A DNA stretch of 64,000 bases. It comes from Thiocapsa roseilacustris. Its GTDB lineage: Bacteria > Pseudomonadota > Gammaproteobacteria > Chromatiales > Chromatiaceae. The stretch's first letter is position 1, and each line of letters starts with the position of its first letter. Shown in pieces: positions 55,625 through 63,962 of this stretch. The notes below the pieces were generated by a model that had not been told where the DNA came from, made no database searches, and saw nothing but the letters and a program-made list of their open reading frames with translations. Where the stretch lies: the NCBI RefSeq assembly GCF_041903755.1, contig NZ_JBBWVE010000008.1, positions 1-64,000 on the forward strand, written 5' to 3'. Position numbers and translations under genes: made by a program.

Positions 55625-56548
55625 ATGATCATCAGCGCCTACATCAAGACGACACCCCCGGCGCACGGACAGGGCATCCGCCTGGTCGTGCTCCAAGACA
55701 AAGGGCCGGCTGGGACAGATCAGGCCATCGAGCACAACCTCGCCCGGCTCGCGGCGGCCGTCGACATGGCGCTGGACTACGGTGCGCAGCTGATCAGCTT
55801 CCCCGAGCTGTATCTCAGCGGCTATGCGGTGCCCCCGGACCGACTCCACGCCTTGGCGATGGAGAACAACGGCGTGATCCTCGAGCGGGTCGCCGCGATT
55901 GCGGCGGCCAAGGCGATCGGCATCGTCTGTCCCTACCCCGAGAAGGCCAGTGTGGCGGGCGAGACGCGGTTTTACGATGCGATCGCCCTGTTCGGACCCG
56001 ACGGCACACTCCTGAAAAACTACCGCAAGACACACCTCTGGGGACCCGACGAAAAGAAGATCTGGCAGCCGGGATACACCCATCCGGAGGAAGGCGAAGC
56101 CTTTGGCGTTCACGAGATCAATGGCCTGCCGATCGGGCTGCTGAACTGCTACGAGGCGGAGTTCCCGGAGCTTACGCGGCGGCTCGCCCTTGATGGCGCC
56201 AAGCTCGTCGTCATCCCGACCGCCGCGGACAAATCGACCAAACTCTCGGGCGGCAGATGGACATCGCCGGCGTATCCCGACGTCTCCAAGACACTGATAC
56301 CCGCACATGCGTGGGAGAACACTCTCTTCATCGCCTACTGCAACCGCTGCCTCGAGGAGACCCTGGAGGGCGAGCTTGTGGGGCACTATCTCGGCAACAG
56401 TGTGATCATCGATCCCCACGGCGGGGTCATGGTCGCCGCAAGGAACGAAGCGACACTCTTGATCGCGGACTGCGTGCCCGCCGACTACGGGCCGACCCAT
56501 CCCGAGAACACCGACTATCTCGAGGATCGGCGCCCCGAACTTTATTAA
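55625..56548 (+). CDS. Nitrilase-superfamily carbon-nitrogen hydrolase
   Basis: 307 residues from the ATG at 55625. The catalytic triad is E61 (FPELYLSGYA), K134 (NYRKTHLWGP) and C175 (LLNCYEAEFPEL). Family members hydrolyse amides or nitriles. The NYRKTHLW and NCYEAEFPE forms are those of amidohydrolases such as the RamA-type amino-acid amidases rather than of nitrilases proper. Context with glutamate decarboxylase hints at amino-acid or GABA-related amide metabolism; substrate is not determined. Confidence 0.85.
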   Translation: MIISAYIKTTPPAHGQGIRLVVLQDKGPAGTDQAIEHNLARLAAAVDMALDYGAQLISFPELYLSGYAVPPDRLHALAMENNGVILERVAAIAAAKAIGIVCPYPEKASVAGETRFYDAIALFGPDGTLLKNYRKTHLWGPDEKKIWQPGYTHPEEGEAFGVHEINGLPIGLLNCYEAEFPELTRRLALDGAKLVVIPTAADKSTKLSGGRWTSPAYPDVSKTLIPAHAWENTLFIAYCNRCLEETLEGELVGHYLGNSVIIDPHGGVMVAARNEATLLIADCVPADYGPTHPENTDYLEDRRPELY

Positions 56549-56555
56549 GGACAAG

Positions 56556-56588
56556 GATCAGATTCAGTGCTCGGCTTATTTCTGACAC
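56556..56588 (+). repeat. 33-bp dispersed repeat (ends TTTCTGACAC), copy 2
   Basis: Matches 45583-45615 with about five substitutions. It lies 8 bp after the nitrilase-like gene's stop. Confidence 0.6.
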
Positions 56589-56633
56589 GTTGCCAAATCG
56601 GGATTCGCGCCGTGCAGATCGCACCCGCAAAAC

Positions 56634-56663
56634 AAAAAAGGCCAGGCTGATGCCTGGCCTTTT
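56634..56663. terminator. Bidirectional rho-independent terminator
   Basis: Perfect stem GGCCAGGC (56640-56647) / GCCTGGCC (56652-56659), loop TGAT, flanked by AAAAAA on the left and TTTT on the right. It can end transcription of the nitrilase-like gene (plus) and the sulfur globule gene (minus). Confidence 0.88.
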
Positions 56664-56705
56664 ACGTGCCGATGCGCCCGAGGCGCACCGGCATTCAAGC
56701 AGATC

Positions 56706-57071
56706 TTACTTGACTTGGGGCTGAGCCGGAGCAACCGGCGCCACCGGGGCGACCGGCGCTGCGTAGGGGTAGGCGTAAGGGTAGCCGCCACCGTAGTAAG
56801 GCGCACCATAGCCGTAGTAGGGGTTGTTGTAGCCGTAGCCGTTCCCGTAGCCGCGACCCAGACCGCGACCGTAGCCGCGACCGCTGCCGCCGCCGCTCAT
56901 ACCGAAGTTGAAATCACCGTAGCCATCACCGAACATGTCGCTGAAGGCATCGCCGAGACCGGAGCCGTAGCCGGGGCCGTAACCGCCGTAGCCCGGGCCC
57001 CACCAAGCGGACGCGGAAGCGGAAGCACCGAGGAGGGCGGCGATGGCAGCAGCAGTAGCAAGCTTGTTCAT
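56706..57071 (-). CDS. sgp: Sulfur globule protein (SgpA/SgpB-like)
   Basis: 121 residues from the ATG at 57071 (GGAGAA upstream). A Sec signal peptide (MNKLATAAAIAALLGASASASA) precedes a mature protein of about 99 residues starting WWGPGYGGYGPGYG and made almost wholly of Gly, Tyr, Ala, Pro and Asn. Such proteins form the envelope of periplasmic sulfur globules in purple sulfur bacteria. The APVAPVAP repeats near the C-terminus are unusual. Which Sgp paralogue (A, B or another) cannot be decided from motifs alone. Its own promoter and terminator flank it, so it is likely a monocistronic, strongly expressed gene. Confidence 0.85.
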   Translation of the reverse strand: MNKLATAAAIAALLGASASASAWWGPGYGGYGPGYGSGLGDAFSDMFGDGYGDFNFGMSGGGSGRGYGRGLGRGYGNGYGYNNPYYGYGAPYYGGGYPYAYPYAAPVAPVAPVAPAQPQVK

Positions 57072-57139
57072 TCTATTCTCCGAATCGATTATGTTGTTGG
57101 CAGCAAGCGTGAAGTCCGTATCGGCCTCCACTGGCGAGC

Positions 57140-57167
57140 AGTATATTAGAAATTGCTAAATTAGCAA
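57140..57167 (-). promoter_or_regulatory. Promoter of the sulfur globule gene with overlapping inverted repeat
   Basis: On the minus strand TTGCTA (-35, 57162-57167) and TATACT (-10, 57140-57145) are 16 bp apart, a good sigma-70 promoter about 70 bp before the start codon. An inverted repeat AAATTAGC-AAGC-GCTAATTT (57158-57177) overlaps the -35 and may be an operator; GCTAAATTAGC within it is itself palindromic. Confidence 0.6.
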
Positions 57168-57203
57168 GCGCTAATTTAACTTCGAGCTGCGGTTTGCCAT
57201 TGC

Positions 57204-57806
57204 TCAAAGTGATTCCTTCGAGATGCCCCCCTGCCCCAGCTGCCTGAATGCCGCCGGCTCCTGCGCAAGATCGGGCGATGCCGGACCGGCGCGCCACAGA
57301 CGCCAACGCAGGCCGGGCTGGGTCGCGATCCCGACGACAGCATCGCGGATTCGCCCCGAGGGATCGACCACGAAGGTGGACGGCACCCCGACCACGCCCC
57401 ACCGGCCCGCGATCTGCCCGGTCGGGTCGGCGATGACCGGGAAGGCGTGACCCGCCTCCGCCATATAGCGGCGCAGCTCGTGCGGACCGCCCGATTGCAT
57501 CGCGACGGTCACCACCGCGTGGTCCTCGGCGATCGCAGCGACAGCACCGTCCATCAGACCGCAGACCGGGCACCAACTCGCCCAAAAGTGCACCAGCACC
57601 GGCCGCCCTGCAAGGCCGGCAAGCTCGAAGACCTGTCCATCCAGGGTAACGCCGACGAGCGGCGGCGCAGCGCCCGTGGCCAAGGGTCGCGCCTTCCACC
57701 ATTGGACGGCGCCGAAGATCGCCAGGACCAGAACGATGTTGATGACCCAATCGCGCAGACGTTTGGCTCGCCGAGCGGAGACACTCGGGGAGTGATTATC
57801 GGACAT
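57204..57806 (-). CDS. TlpA/ScsD-like periplasmic thioredoxin
   Basis: 200 residues from the ATG at 57806. A single N-terminal membrane anchor (about 20-37) precedes a thioredoxin-like domain with the active site WASWCPVC (C79 and C82) and a later GVPSTFVVDPSG with the cis-proline. Periplasmic reductase, possibly for cytochrome c maturation or a partner disulfide protein. It overlaps the end of the larger gene upstream by 11 bp, implying joint translation. About 130 bp separates it from the sulfur globule gene's start. Confidence 0.88.
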   Translation of the reverse strand: MSDNHSPSVSARRAKRLRDWVINIVLVLAIFGAVQWWKARPLATGAAPPLVGVTLDGQVFELAGLAGRPVLVHFWASWCPVCGLMDGAVAAIAEDHAVVTVAMQSGGPHELRRYMAEAGHAFPVIADPTGQIAGRWGVVGVPSTFVVDPSGRIRDAVVGIATQPGLRWRLWRAGPASPDLAQEPAAFRQLGQGGISKESL

Positions 57807-60039
57807 GCGGCAGACCCTCGAAGAGGCCCTCGAACCGAGACTCCGGGTCGAGTTCCGCGAGCCCGGCGATGCGCAAGAGGTCGGCCGGGCCCTGCGTTTC
57901 GCGGCGAATCCCGCAGATCGGCGGTCTGCCAGCCCAGATCTGAACCGAGCACATGGGGCCGGACAAGGGCCGGAAGATCTCGGCACCCATCGGCGGCAAT
58001 CCCAGCAGACCGAGGGTCGCAGCATCCAAGGCACCGCCGGTCTTGCGCAGACCGTTGCGCCATTGGAAGGCGTCGAGCGCGGCGAGCGTTGCCGGGTCGA
58101 CCTTTCCCGCGAACGGCATCGTCGTGTAAGACACACGCTTCTTCTTTTTCTTGTCGCGCCAAACGGACTTTCGGGTCGGCTGTTTCAAGAGCTCGCGCTC
58201 GGCCAAGGCCGTTTGCAGCTGAACCAAATGCGGTGCGGCCAATCGCTGCAACCCGCTCGGCAGTGTCTTGATTCGACTCAGATCGGGCGAATCGGCCAAG
58301 GACACCTGTTGGCCGGCCTGCAGCGCGGCATAGCGCGCGATGCGGCGATCGTAGATCTCGAGCGCGACCCGCTCGGCCGGCATGAGGCGATGTCGATGCT
58401 CCGGATCGTCCGGCTCGGCCTTACCGACCGCTTCTCTGAAGTCGCGCAGCGCCTTCTGCACCGCGGGATCGCGCGTGTCGGTCCCCGACGCGGTCGCGGG
58501 CAAGAATCCGAGGTGACGCAGGGCCGCGGCTGCACGCGGCGGCAGCGTCTCCATCGGCATGTCCTCGCCTCGCCTCACCAGTGCGGCGAGGAGTGCCTTG
58601 TAGTGGCAGGTTTCGTCTCGATCGAGCGGCCCGGTTACCAGCGCCGCAGGAACCGTCACGCGCCGCTCGGGTCCATGGCTGAAGGTCGCCGGCTCGACCG
58701 GCTTCGCCGGGTCGAAGGCCCGCTCCGGCAGATCGCCGCCGGCCAAAGCGAAGCCGACACCGTACTTGGCCCGCACCATCGACGGCTGGCTCTCGGCCCG
58801 CACGCGCCTGGCCAGATGATCCAGGAACTCGCCCCAGGTATAGGGCTGCGTCTGCCCCCGGCCGTCGCGGTAGAACATCCCAAGGTTGCCCGTGACCGTC
58901 GGCGAGTCGGCGGGCAGGCCCCACTGCGACGACACCGCCGGCGGCGCGTCGAAGGCATAAGGGGCGTCGGGCGCGGACGCATAGGCCGCGGCCATGAGCG
59001 CAGGCGCCGGCCCGGACGCGGCCCCGGACACGACGACATCGTCCGAAGGCCGGCGCGCGTAGATCATCACATCCGAGGGCTGCAGAGACCCGGATAATCG
59101 ATCCGCCCGCCGCAAACCGAGCGGCTCGGAGCGCTCGCGGCGCGTGCCGAGGCTCAGATCCGCGGCGACCCGAGGCGCGGAGTGCGGCGCGATTTCCGGC
59201 TGCAGGCTTGCGAAGTCGGTGCGCGATGCCGTGTCCCCCGGCGCATCCTGCAGGGGCACCGTCGGCTCTTCGACAGGCTTCACGCAAAGGGTGTCCTGCG
59301 CCTCGCCGAGCGCCAGCGCCAGGACCCGTCGCCCCTCCCCGGCACCGAGAAAGTGAAAGAGATAATCCTCCTCGGGCGTCGTCGCCCCCGAATCCAGACT
59401 CAGGTAGTGCTTGGCAAAGGCAAGCACCGCGAAGTTGTGACGCAGCAGCTGCAGCTCCTCGTCCTTGGCATCGCGCACGCCCTCGATCGCGTCTCTGATC
59501 AGGCGACGGACCTGTGCGTCGGAGAACGGGCCTTCCCCCAGGTCCATGGGCTCGCGATCCGCCCTGGCCTCGGTCGCACTCAACAGCTCGGTGCCGTACT
59601 TCTTGATGATGCCGTGGAAGGTTGAGGGCAGGAACTGCCACACACCGGTCGCCGAGCCCAGCCGCCCCTCGGCGATGGTGGGCCGCACATGGTCGTTCCA
59701 GGTGTAGGCGCTTTCCATCTCTCCGGTGGCCAGCGCCTGCCCGAGATTGGTCCCGGTCCGCTCGGCGACCTCGAGCAGAACGAGCATCTGTCGCGGGGAG
59801 ATATCCTGTGTTCGGTCGTAGTCGCGCCACCGGGTCTCCGACCAGGTGCGATAGGCCGCGAGCATCAGCGCATGCGCACTGCCGTCCGTGGTGTAGACGG
59901 CATCGGTCACCGAGACCGCGCTCGTCGTATCCTCGCTCGACTCCGCACCGACCGACCAAGCGGATGCCGACATCAAGGTCAGCGCGCAAACCGCGACCCC
60001 GACGAGATCGCGCATAAAGCCGAACTGTCTCATCCTCAT
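57796..60039 (-). CDS. Exported lytic-transglycosylase-like protein with peptidoglycan-binding C-terminus
   Basis: 747 residues. A signal peptide (about 8-32) is followed by a soluble-lytic-transglycosylase-like domain around residues 80-150 (LGQALATGEMESAYTW ... GRLGSATGVWQFLPSTF, putative catalytic Glu in MES). A long middle region has no recognised domain, and a peptidoglycan-binding-like fold sits near 670 (LAALDAFQWRNGLRKTGGALDAATLGLLGL). Its role is probably cell-wall remodelling in the periplasm. The ATG at 60039 is preceded by AGGAGG, which starts 2 bases from the end of the repeat at 60056. The size is large for a lytic enzyme; the central region may be a novel domain. Confidence 0.7.
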   Translation of the reverse strand: MRMRQFGFMRDLVGVAVCALTLMSASAWSVGAESSEDTTSAVSVTDAVYTTDGSAHALMLAAYRTWSETRWRDYDRTQDISPRQMLVLLEVAERTGTNLGQALATGEMESAYTWNDHVRPTIAEGRLGSATGVWQFLPSTFHGIIKKYGTELLSATEARADREPMDLGEGPFSDAQVRRLIRDAIEGVRDAKDEELQLLRHNFAVLAFAKHYLSLDSGATTPEEDYLFHFLGAGEGRRVLALALGEAQDTLCVKPVEEPTVPLQDAPGDTASRTDFASLQPEIAPHSAPRVAADLSLGTRRERSEPLGLRRADRLSGSLQPSDVMIYARRPSDDVVVSGAASGPAPALMAAAYASAPDAPYAFDAPPAVSSQWGLPADSPTVTGNLGMFYRDGRGQTQPYTWGEFLDHLARRVRAESQPSMVRAKYGVGFALAGGDLPERAFDPAKPVEPATFSHGPERRVTVPAALVTGPLDRDETCHYKALLAALVRRGEDMPMETLPPRAAAALRHLGFLPATASGTDTRDPAVQKALRDFREAVGKAEPDDPEHRHRLMPAERVALEIYDRRIARYAALQAGQQVSLADSPDLSRIKTLPSGLQRLAAPHLVQLQTALAERELLKQPTRKSVWRDKKKKKRVSYTTMPFAGKVDPATLAALDAFQWRNGLRKTGGALDAATLGLLGLPPMGAEIFRPLSGPMCSVQIWAGRPPICGIRRETQGPADLLRIAGLAELDPESRFEGLFEGLPHVR

Positions 60040-60055
60040 TTCCGATCGCCTCCTT

Positions 60056-60247
60056 TAAACCGCGTCCAGAGCGAAATGCGTCATTTTCATGTTGCGTTTG
60101 GCTTCGGAGATGTCCTCGATCTCGGTGAGACGCGGTTTAAAATTTAAAATTTTTCAATCATTTAAACTGCGCCGACTACAACGGTCGTCAAGGCTGCCGG
60201 AGCCGATCCCATCCAAGAACATCGCATACCCCACCGGACGCGGTTTA
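60056..60247 (-). repeat. Composite 85-bp TIR repeat in reverse orientation
   Basis: C-type unit 60056-60139 (84 bp), 23-bp A+T-rich spacer, A-type unit 60163-60247 (85 bp): the mirror image of the copies at 205 and 7182. It fills the gap between the MgtC/DUF4010 gene and the transglycosylase-like gene. Confidence 0.87.
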
Positions 60248-60250
60248 GGT

Positions 60251-61516
60251 TCAAAACAGCGTCCACCAGGCGACGGCAAGGCCGGCCAAACCCGCGCCGA
60301 GCAGCGGCAGGGCGACGCGCAGACCCAGCGCCCGGCCACCGACCGAAGCCGCAATGATACCTTTGACTAGGCTGTTGACCGCTGCGGCAATGACGATGCT
60401 CGAGACCGCAATGCCGAGGGGCAGCTCGTCCCGGCTTATGCGCGCGATCGTGAGTGTGATGGCATCCACATCTGCGATGCCCGAGGCGGCGGCCAGCATC
60501 ATGATGCCGCTCGCGCCGACCCAGCTCTCGAGCCCTTTCGCCGACACCATCACGAGCGCGAGCAGAAGTCCGAAGCCGACCGCGGATTTCAGCTCAAGCG
60601 GGTTATCGAGAAGCGCGTCCGCATCGCCGTCGCCGCCGCGCGGCTGGGTCAGCCAGAAGACGGCCGCGAATCCGTAAGCGATCAGGGCCATCGTCGCGGC
60701 AGGCCAGAGCAACGACGGCAGCAATGGCGGGTGGATCAGGGTCGACACCAGCAGCATTCGGGGGAACATGGTCGCACAGGCCACCAGGATTGCGGTCGCC
60801 AGCACGGGGGCCATCTCTGTGCGAGCACGCGCCAAGCGCGAGAAATGTAGGGTCAGTGCGGTCGAAGACGCAAGACCGCCGAAGAGACCGGTGAACAAGA
60901 TCCCGCGCCGTGTCCCCACGAGCTTCATCGCGTAATAACCGACAAAGGAGATGCTCGCAATCAGCACCACCATCCACCAGATTTCACGCGGGTTGACAGC
61001 ATTCCAGGGACCGTACCCCTGATCCGGCAATATCGGCAACAAGACCACCGAGATCAGCAGAAGCGTCAGACTGGCCTTGAGATCCTTCTGCTCGATGGCG
61101 TGGATCCAGCGGTGGATGAGCGGCTTGTATCCCAGCACCAAGGCAGTGACCACGGCCGCAGCCGCGGCGGCCGCCAGCTCGCCGAGCACCGCAAGCGCCC
61201 CGAGCAAGAAGGTCATCAAGCCGGCGACGAGGCTGGTGATGCCGACATCCTCGTCGCGTCTGTAGTCCAGAACATGCGCAACCGTCAGGGCCCCGGCAAG
61301 CCCCACGAAGATCAGTCCCAACGTCAATCCGCCCGAAGGTCCTGCGACAAGCCCGGAAATCCCGCCGAGAAATCCGAGCAAGGCATAAGTGCGAACACCC
61401 GCAACGCGTCGCCCTTCCTCGGCACTGCGGTCCTTCCAACCGCGCTCCACGCCGATCAGCAGACCGATGGCCAAAGCGACAGCCAGCTCGGCGAAGACGT
61501 GGTGACCCTCCAGCAT
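60251..61516 (-). CDS. MgtC/SapB and DUF4010 family membrane protein
   Basis: 421 residues from the ATG at 61516. The N-terminal MgtC-like part has ALAIGLLIGVERGWK(D) and RTYALLGFLGG. The C-terminal half is DUF4010 (YYAMKLVGTRRGILFTGLFGGLASSTALTL ... GIADVDAITLT). About 12 hydrophobic segments. MgtC-type proteins help growth under low magnesium or modulate ATP synthase; this larger fusion class is uncharacterised. The stop is 4 bp from the end of the repeat element. Confidence 0.85.
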   Translation of the reverse strand: MLEGHHVFAELAVALAIGLLIGVERGWKDRSAEEGRRVAGVRTYALLGFLGGISGLVAGPSGGLTLGLIFVGLAGALTVAHVLDYRRDEDVGITSLVAGLMTFLLGALAVLGELAAAAAAAVVTALVLGYKPLIHRWIHAIEQKDLKASLTLLLISVVLLPILPDQGYGPWNAVNPREIWWMVVLIASISFVGYYAMKLVGTRRGILFTGLFGGLASSTALTLHFSRLARARTEMAPVLATAILVACATMFPRMLLVSTLIHPPLLPSLLWPAATMALIAYGFAAVFWLTQPRGGDGDADALLDNPLELKSAVGFGLLLALVMVSAKGLESWVGASGIMMLAAASGIADVDAITLTIARISRDELPLGIAVSSIVIAAAVNSLVKGIIAASVGGRALGLRVALPLLGAGLAGLAVAWWTLF

Positions 61517-61640
61517 CACGCGAGCGCGTCGGCTTGGCTCGGGCTGCTCGTCAGGGCGTCTCGCGGCCCCGTGCCGCGAGAGGTCCTGCTGATGCACCCG
61601 AGAGCGTGCACTAATCGGCGCCGGGGCGCCCGGATCCCAA

Positions 61641-62690
61641 TCATATCGACCCTCCGATCTCGATGAGCTCGCGCAAAACCGTCGTCGCATAGGCGCCGGC
61701 AGGCAACGAGAAAGATAGCGTCAATCCGTCGTCGATCCGTTGCGCGCCAAGATCGACTACCGGTAGGCGCAAGGACCGACGCTCCTGCACGAGTCCGAAG
61801 GCGGCAAACCCCTCGCACCAGGTCGGAAAGCGCATGCCAACCTCGTCTTCGAGCTGCCGGACCGCTCCGCGCGAAGGCAGCTCGCCCTTGCCCCACAGGG
61901 GACCCGTCGGATGCACGTCCATCCCCTCGCAGCGCGCGCGCGTCGGGGCGTCGAGGGTTTCGGCCAGGAAATAGGAGTTGGATCCGGCGAGCTGAAGACA
62001 GTCCCCGTCGAGCGACTTGTCCCAATCGCCACTTCGAACCCGTTCGGCCAAGACCTCGTTGAAGATCTGCGAGCGTGCGGCGGAGAGCCATAGGCCGGAC
62101 TGATGGCGAGGAATCCGACCGGCCGTCCCGGCGAAGAGGGCATGGGCACGCACCAGATTGGAGTGGTCATGCCCGAAGCGTTGCTCGCCGAAGTAGTTCG
62201 GGATTCCGACCGCGCGGATCGACGCGAGCCGTTCGTCGAGCCCTGGCACGGTCTCGGGCTCGAGATCGCGCACCAGGATATCGAAACGGTTTCCGGCCAG
62301 GGCACCCCGCTTGAGCTTACGTCGATGCGGATGCGCCTCCATGACCTCGATACCCTCCTCGACGAGGATCGACCAATCCGGTACGCCTTTGCGCGGACGC
62401 GGGATCGAGAACCACTGGAGGGTCACGGCATGTCGGTCCTTCAGACCGGCATAGCCCACCGTGGAGACCGACACACCCGCGACACGGGCCAGGCGGCGTG
62501 CCGCCCATTCGGTGTTGGCGCCGGTCTTTCGGACCCGCAGCAGGAGATGATCGCCCTCGCCGTCCGGGGCGAACCCGAGCTGCTCATCGACCCGGAAATC
62601 CTCCGGTCGAGCACGCAAGCGCCCTCGGGCAAGGGGAGCGCCGTGCGCTCGGGGTAGGGAGTCGACCGGTAACCAGCTCGGCAGCAACAC
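61641..62690 (-). CDS. truD: tRNA pseudouridine(13) synthase
   Basis: 349 residues. TruD makes pseudouridine at position 13 of tRNA-Glu. The catalytic motif is in GYAGLKDRHA, and other conserved pieces are RPEDFRVDE, KTGANTEWAARRLAR, GIPNYFGEQRFGHD and GSNSYFLAETLD. It follows ispF with one base between, the usual ispD-ispF-truD order in gammaproteobacteria. Confidence 0.95.
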   Translation of the reverse strand: MLLPSWLPVDSLPRAHGAPLARGRLRARPEDFRVDEQLGFAPDGEGDHLLLRVRKTGANTEWAARRLARVAGVSVSTVGYAGLKDRHAVTLQWFSIPRPRKGVPDWSILVEEGIEVMEAHPHRRKLKRGALAGNRFDILVRDLEPETVPGLDERLASIRAVGIPNYFGEQRFGHDHSNLVRAHALFAGTAGRIPRHQSGLWLSAARSQIFNEVLAERVRSGDWDKSLDGDCLQLAGSNSYFLAETLDAPTRARCEGMDVHPTGPLWGKGELPSRGAVRQLEDEVGMRFPTWCEGFAAFGLVQERRSLRLPVVDLGAQRIDDGLTLSFSLPAGAYATTVLRELIEIGGSI

Positions 62691-62691
62691 C

Positions 62692-63171
62692 TTAGGCGTC
62701 CGCCAACAGCACCACGGCCGCCGCCGCGATACCCTCGCCGCGGCCCGTGAACCCCATCTGCTCGGTCGTGGTCGCCTTCACGTTCACGCGCGCGGGGTCG
62801 CAGCCCATGTCGGCGGCGAGACGGGCACACATCTCCGGGATATAGGCCGCCAGCTTGGGGCGCTGGGCGATGATGGTGAGATCGGCGTTGTGCACGCGCA
62901 GCCCGCGCTCGGCGAGGCTCTCGATCACGCGCCGCAGCAGGATGCGGCTATCGATGCCGGCGTAGGCGGCGTCCGTATCCGGAAAATGCCGACCGATGTC
63001 GCCGAGCCCCGCCGCGCCGAGCAAGGCATCGCAGAGTGCGTGGATGGCCACGTCGCCGTCGGAATGCGCGAGCAATCCTTGGTCGTGCGGGATCTCCAGA
63101 CCGCCGAGAACCAACGGGCGGCCGGGGCCGAAACGATGGGCGTCGAAGCCCTGACCGATGAGCATGTTCAA
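62692..63171 (-). CDS. ispF: 2-C-methyl-D-erythritol 2,4-cyclodiphosphate synthase
   Basis: 159 residues; the standard IspF length. Metal-binding GFDAHRF and HSDGDVAIHALCDALLGAAGLGDIGRHFPDTD are intact. C-terminal VNVKATTTEQMGFTGRGEGIAAAAVVLL matches the family. Methylerythritol-phosphate isoprenoid pathway, supplying carotenoids and bacteriochlorophyll side chains. ATG 63165 is an alternative start two codons downstream. Confidence 0.96.
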   Translation of the reverse strand: MNMLIGQGFDAHRFGPGRPLVLGGLEIPHDQGLLAHSDGDVAIHALCDALLGAAGLGDIGRHFPDTDAAYAGIDSRILLRRVIESLAERGLRVHNADLTIIAQRPKLAAYIPEMCARLAADMGCDPARVNVKATTTEQMGFTGRGEGIAAAAVVLLADA

Positions 63172-63172
63172 C

Positions 63173-63230
63173 AGCCTCCAGCCTCCAGCCTCCTGCCACC
63201 TATACGCTCGCTCGACGGTGGCCGGAGGCT
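63173..63230. repeat. Long hairpin between ispD and ispF
   Basis: Arms of 21 bp (63173-63193 and 63210-63230) match with one mismatch around a 16-bp loop. The arms are built of AGCCTCC / GGAGGCT units. In the ispD-ispF intercistronic gap it could modulate the transcript or be a dispersed repeat. Confidence 0.75.
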
Positions 63231-63251
63231 GGAGGCTCTTGAGAGTTTGGT

Positions 63252-63962
63252 CTAGCCCAGCCGCCCCTGCTGCTGCAGGTAGAAGCGGGCGAGCGGGAGA
63301 TCTTCGGCGCGCGTGATCTTGATGTTGTCGGCATGGCCTTCGATCAGGCGCGGGGCTTGACCGATACGCTCCATGGCCGAGGCGTCGTCGGTCACCAGAT
63401 GGTTGGCGGCCAGTGCGTCGGTCAGCGCGGAATGCAACCGGCCGAGACGAAACATCTGGGGTGTAAAGGCGTGCCAGAGCGAGGTCCGATCCACCGTAGC
63501 ACCGATGCGATCGTCCGGCTCGGCCCGTTTCATGGTGTCGCGCACCGGGATGCCGAGCAGACCGCCGACCTCGTCCTCGATGAGGGCCTCGATCAGCCGA
63601 TCTAGATCGGCCGGACGCAGACAGGGTCGCGCGGCATCATGCACCAACACCCAATCCTCGGCATGGGCGCGGGCACCCAGTGCATCGAGCGCATTCAGGA
63701 CCGAATGGCAGCGCTCGGCGCCGCCGTGCGCGCGGGTCACCTTGGGATGCTCGGCATAGGCCGTCGCGGCCCAGTAGCGATCGGTCGGGTCCAGTGCAAC
63801 CACGACGCCCCGGATCCGCACGTCGGCCACGAAGAGATCCAACGCATGATCGATCACCGCACGACCGGCGAGATCCAGGTATTGCTTAGGCGTCGCACTG
63901 CCCATGCGGCGCCCCACCCCGGCTGCCGGAAGCACGGCCCACAAGGCGGAAATCGATCTCAT
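63252..63962 (-). CDS. ispD: 2-C-methyl-D-erythritol 4-phosphate cytidylyltransferase
   Basis: 236 residues. The nucleotide-binding loop is AVLPAAGVGRRMGSATPKQYLDL; VLVHDAARPCLRPADLDRLI and the TPQMFRLGRL region are family typical. Third step of the methylerythritol-phosphate pathway. The start ATG overlaps the TGA of the preceding partial gene by 4 bp (ATGA). Confidence 0.95.
   Translation of the reverse strand: MRSISALWAVLPAAGVGRRMGSATPKQYLDLAGRAVIDHALDLFVADVRIRGVVVALDPTDRYWAATAYAEHPKVTRAHGGAERCHSVLNALDALGARAHAEDWVLVHDAARPCLRPADLDRLIEALIEDEVGGLLGIPVRDTMKRAEPDDRIGATVDRTSLWHAFTPQMFRLGRLHSALTDALAANHLVTDDASAMERIGQAPRLIEGHADNIKITRAEDLPLARFYLQQQGRLG

Noticed and set aside
53368..55632. 754-codon minus-strand frame opposite the VWA and glutamate decarboxylase genes
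   Set aside because: It spans two real genes with intact motifs and has no recognisable domain.
58421..59989. 522-codon minus-strand frame within the transglycosylase-like gene
   Set aside because: Alternative frame on the same strand, arginine- and glycine-rich, lacking the signal peptide and domains seen in the chosen frame.
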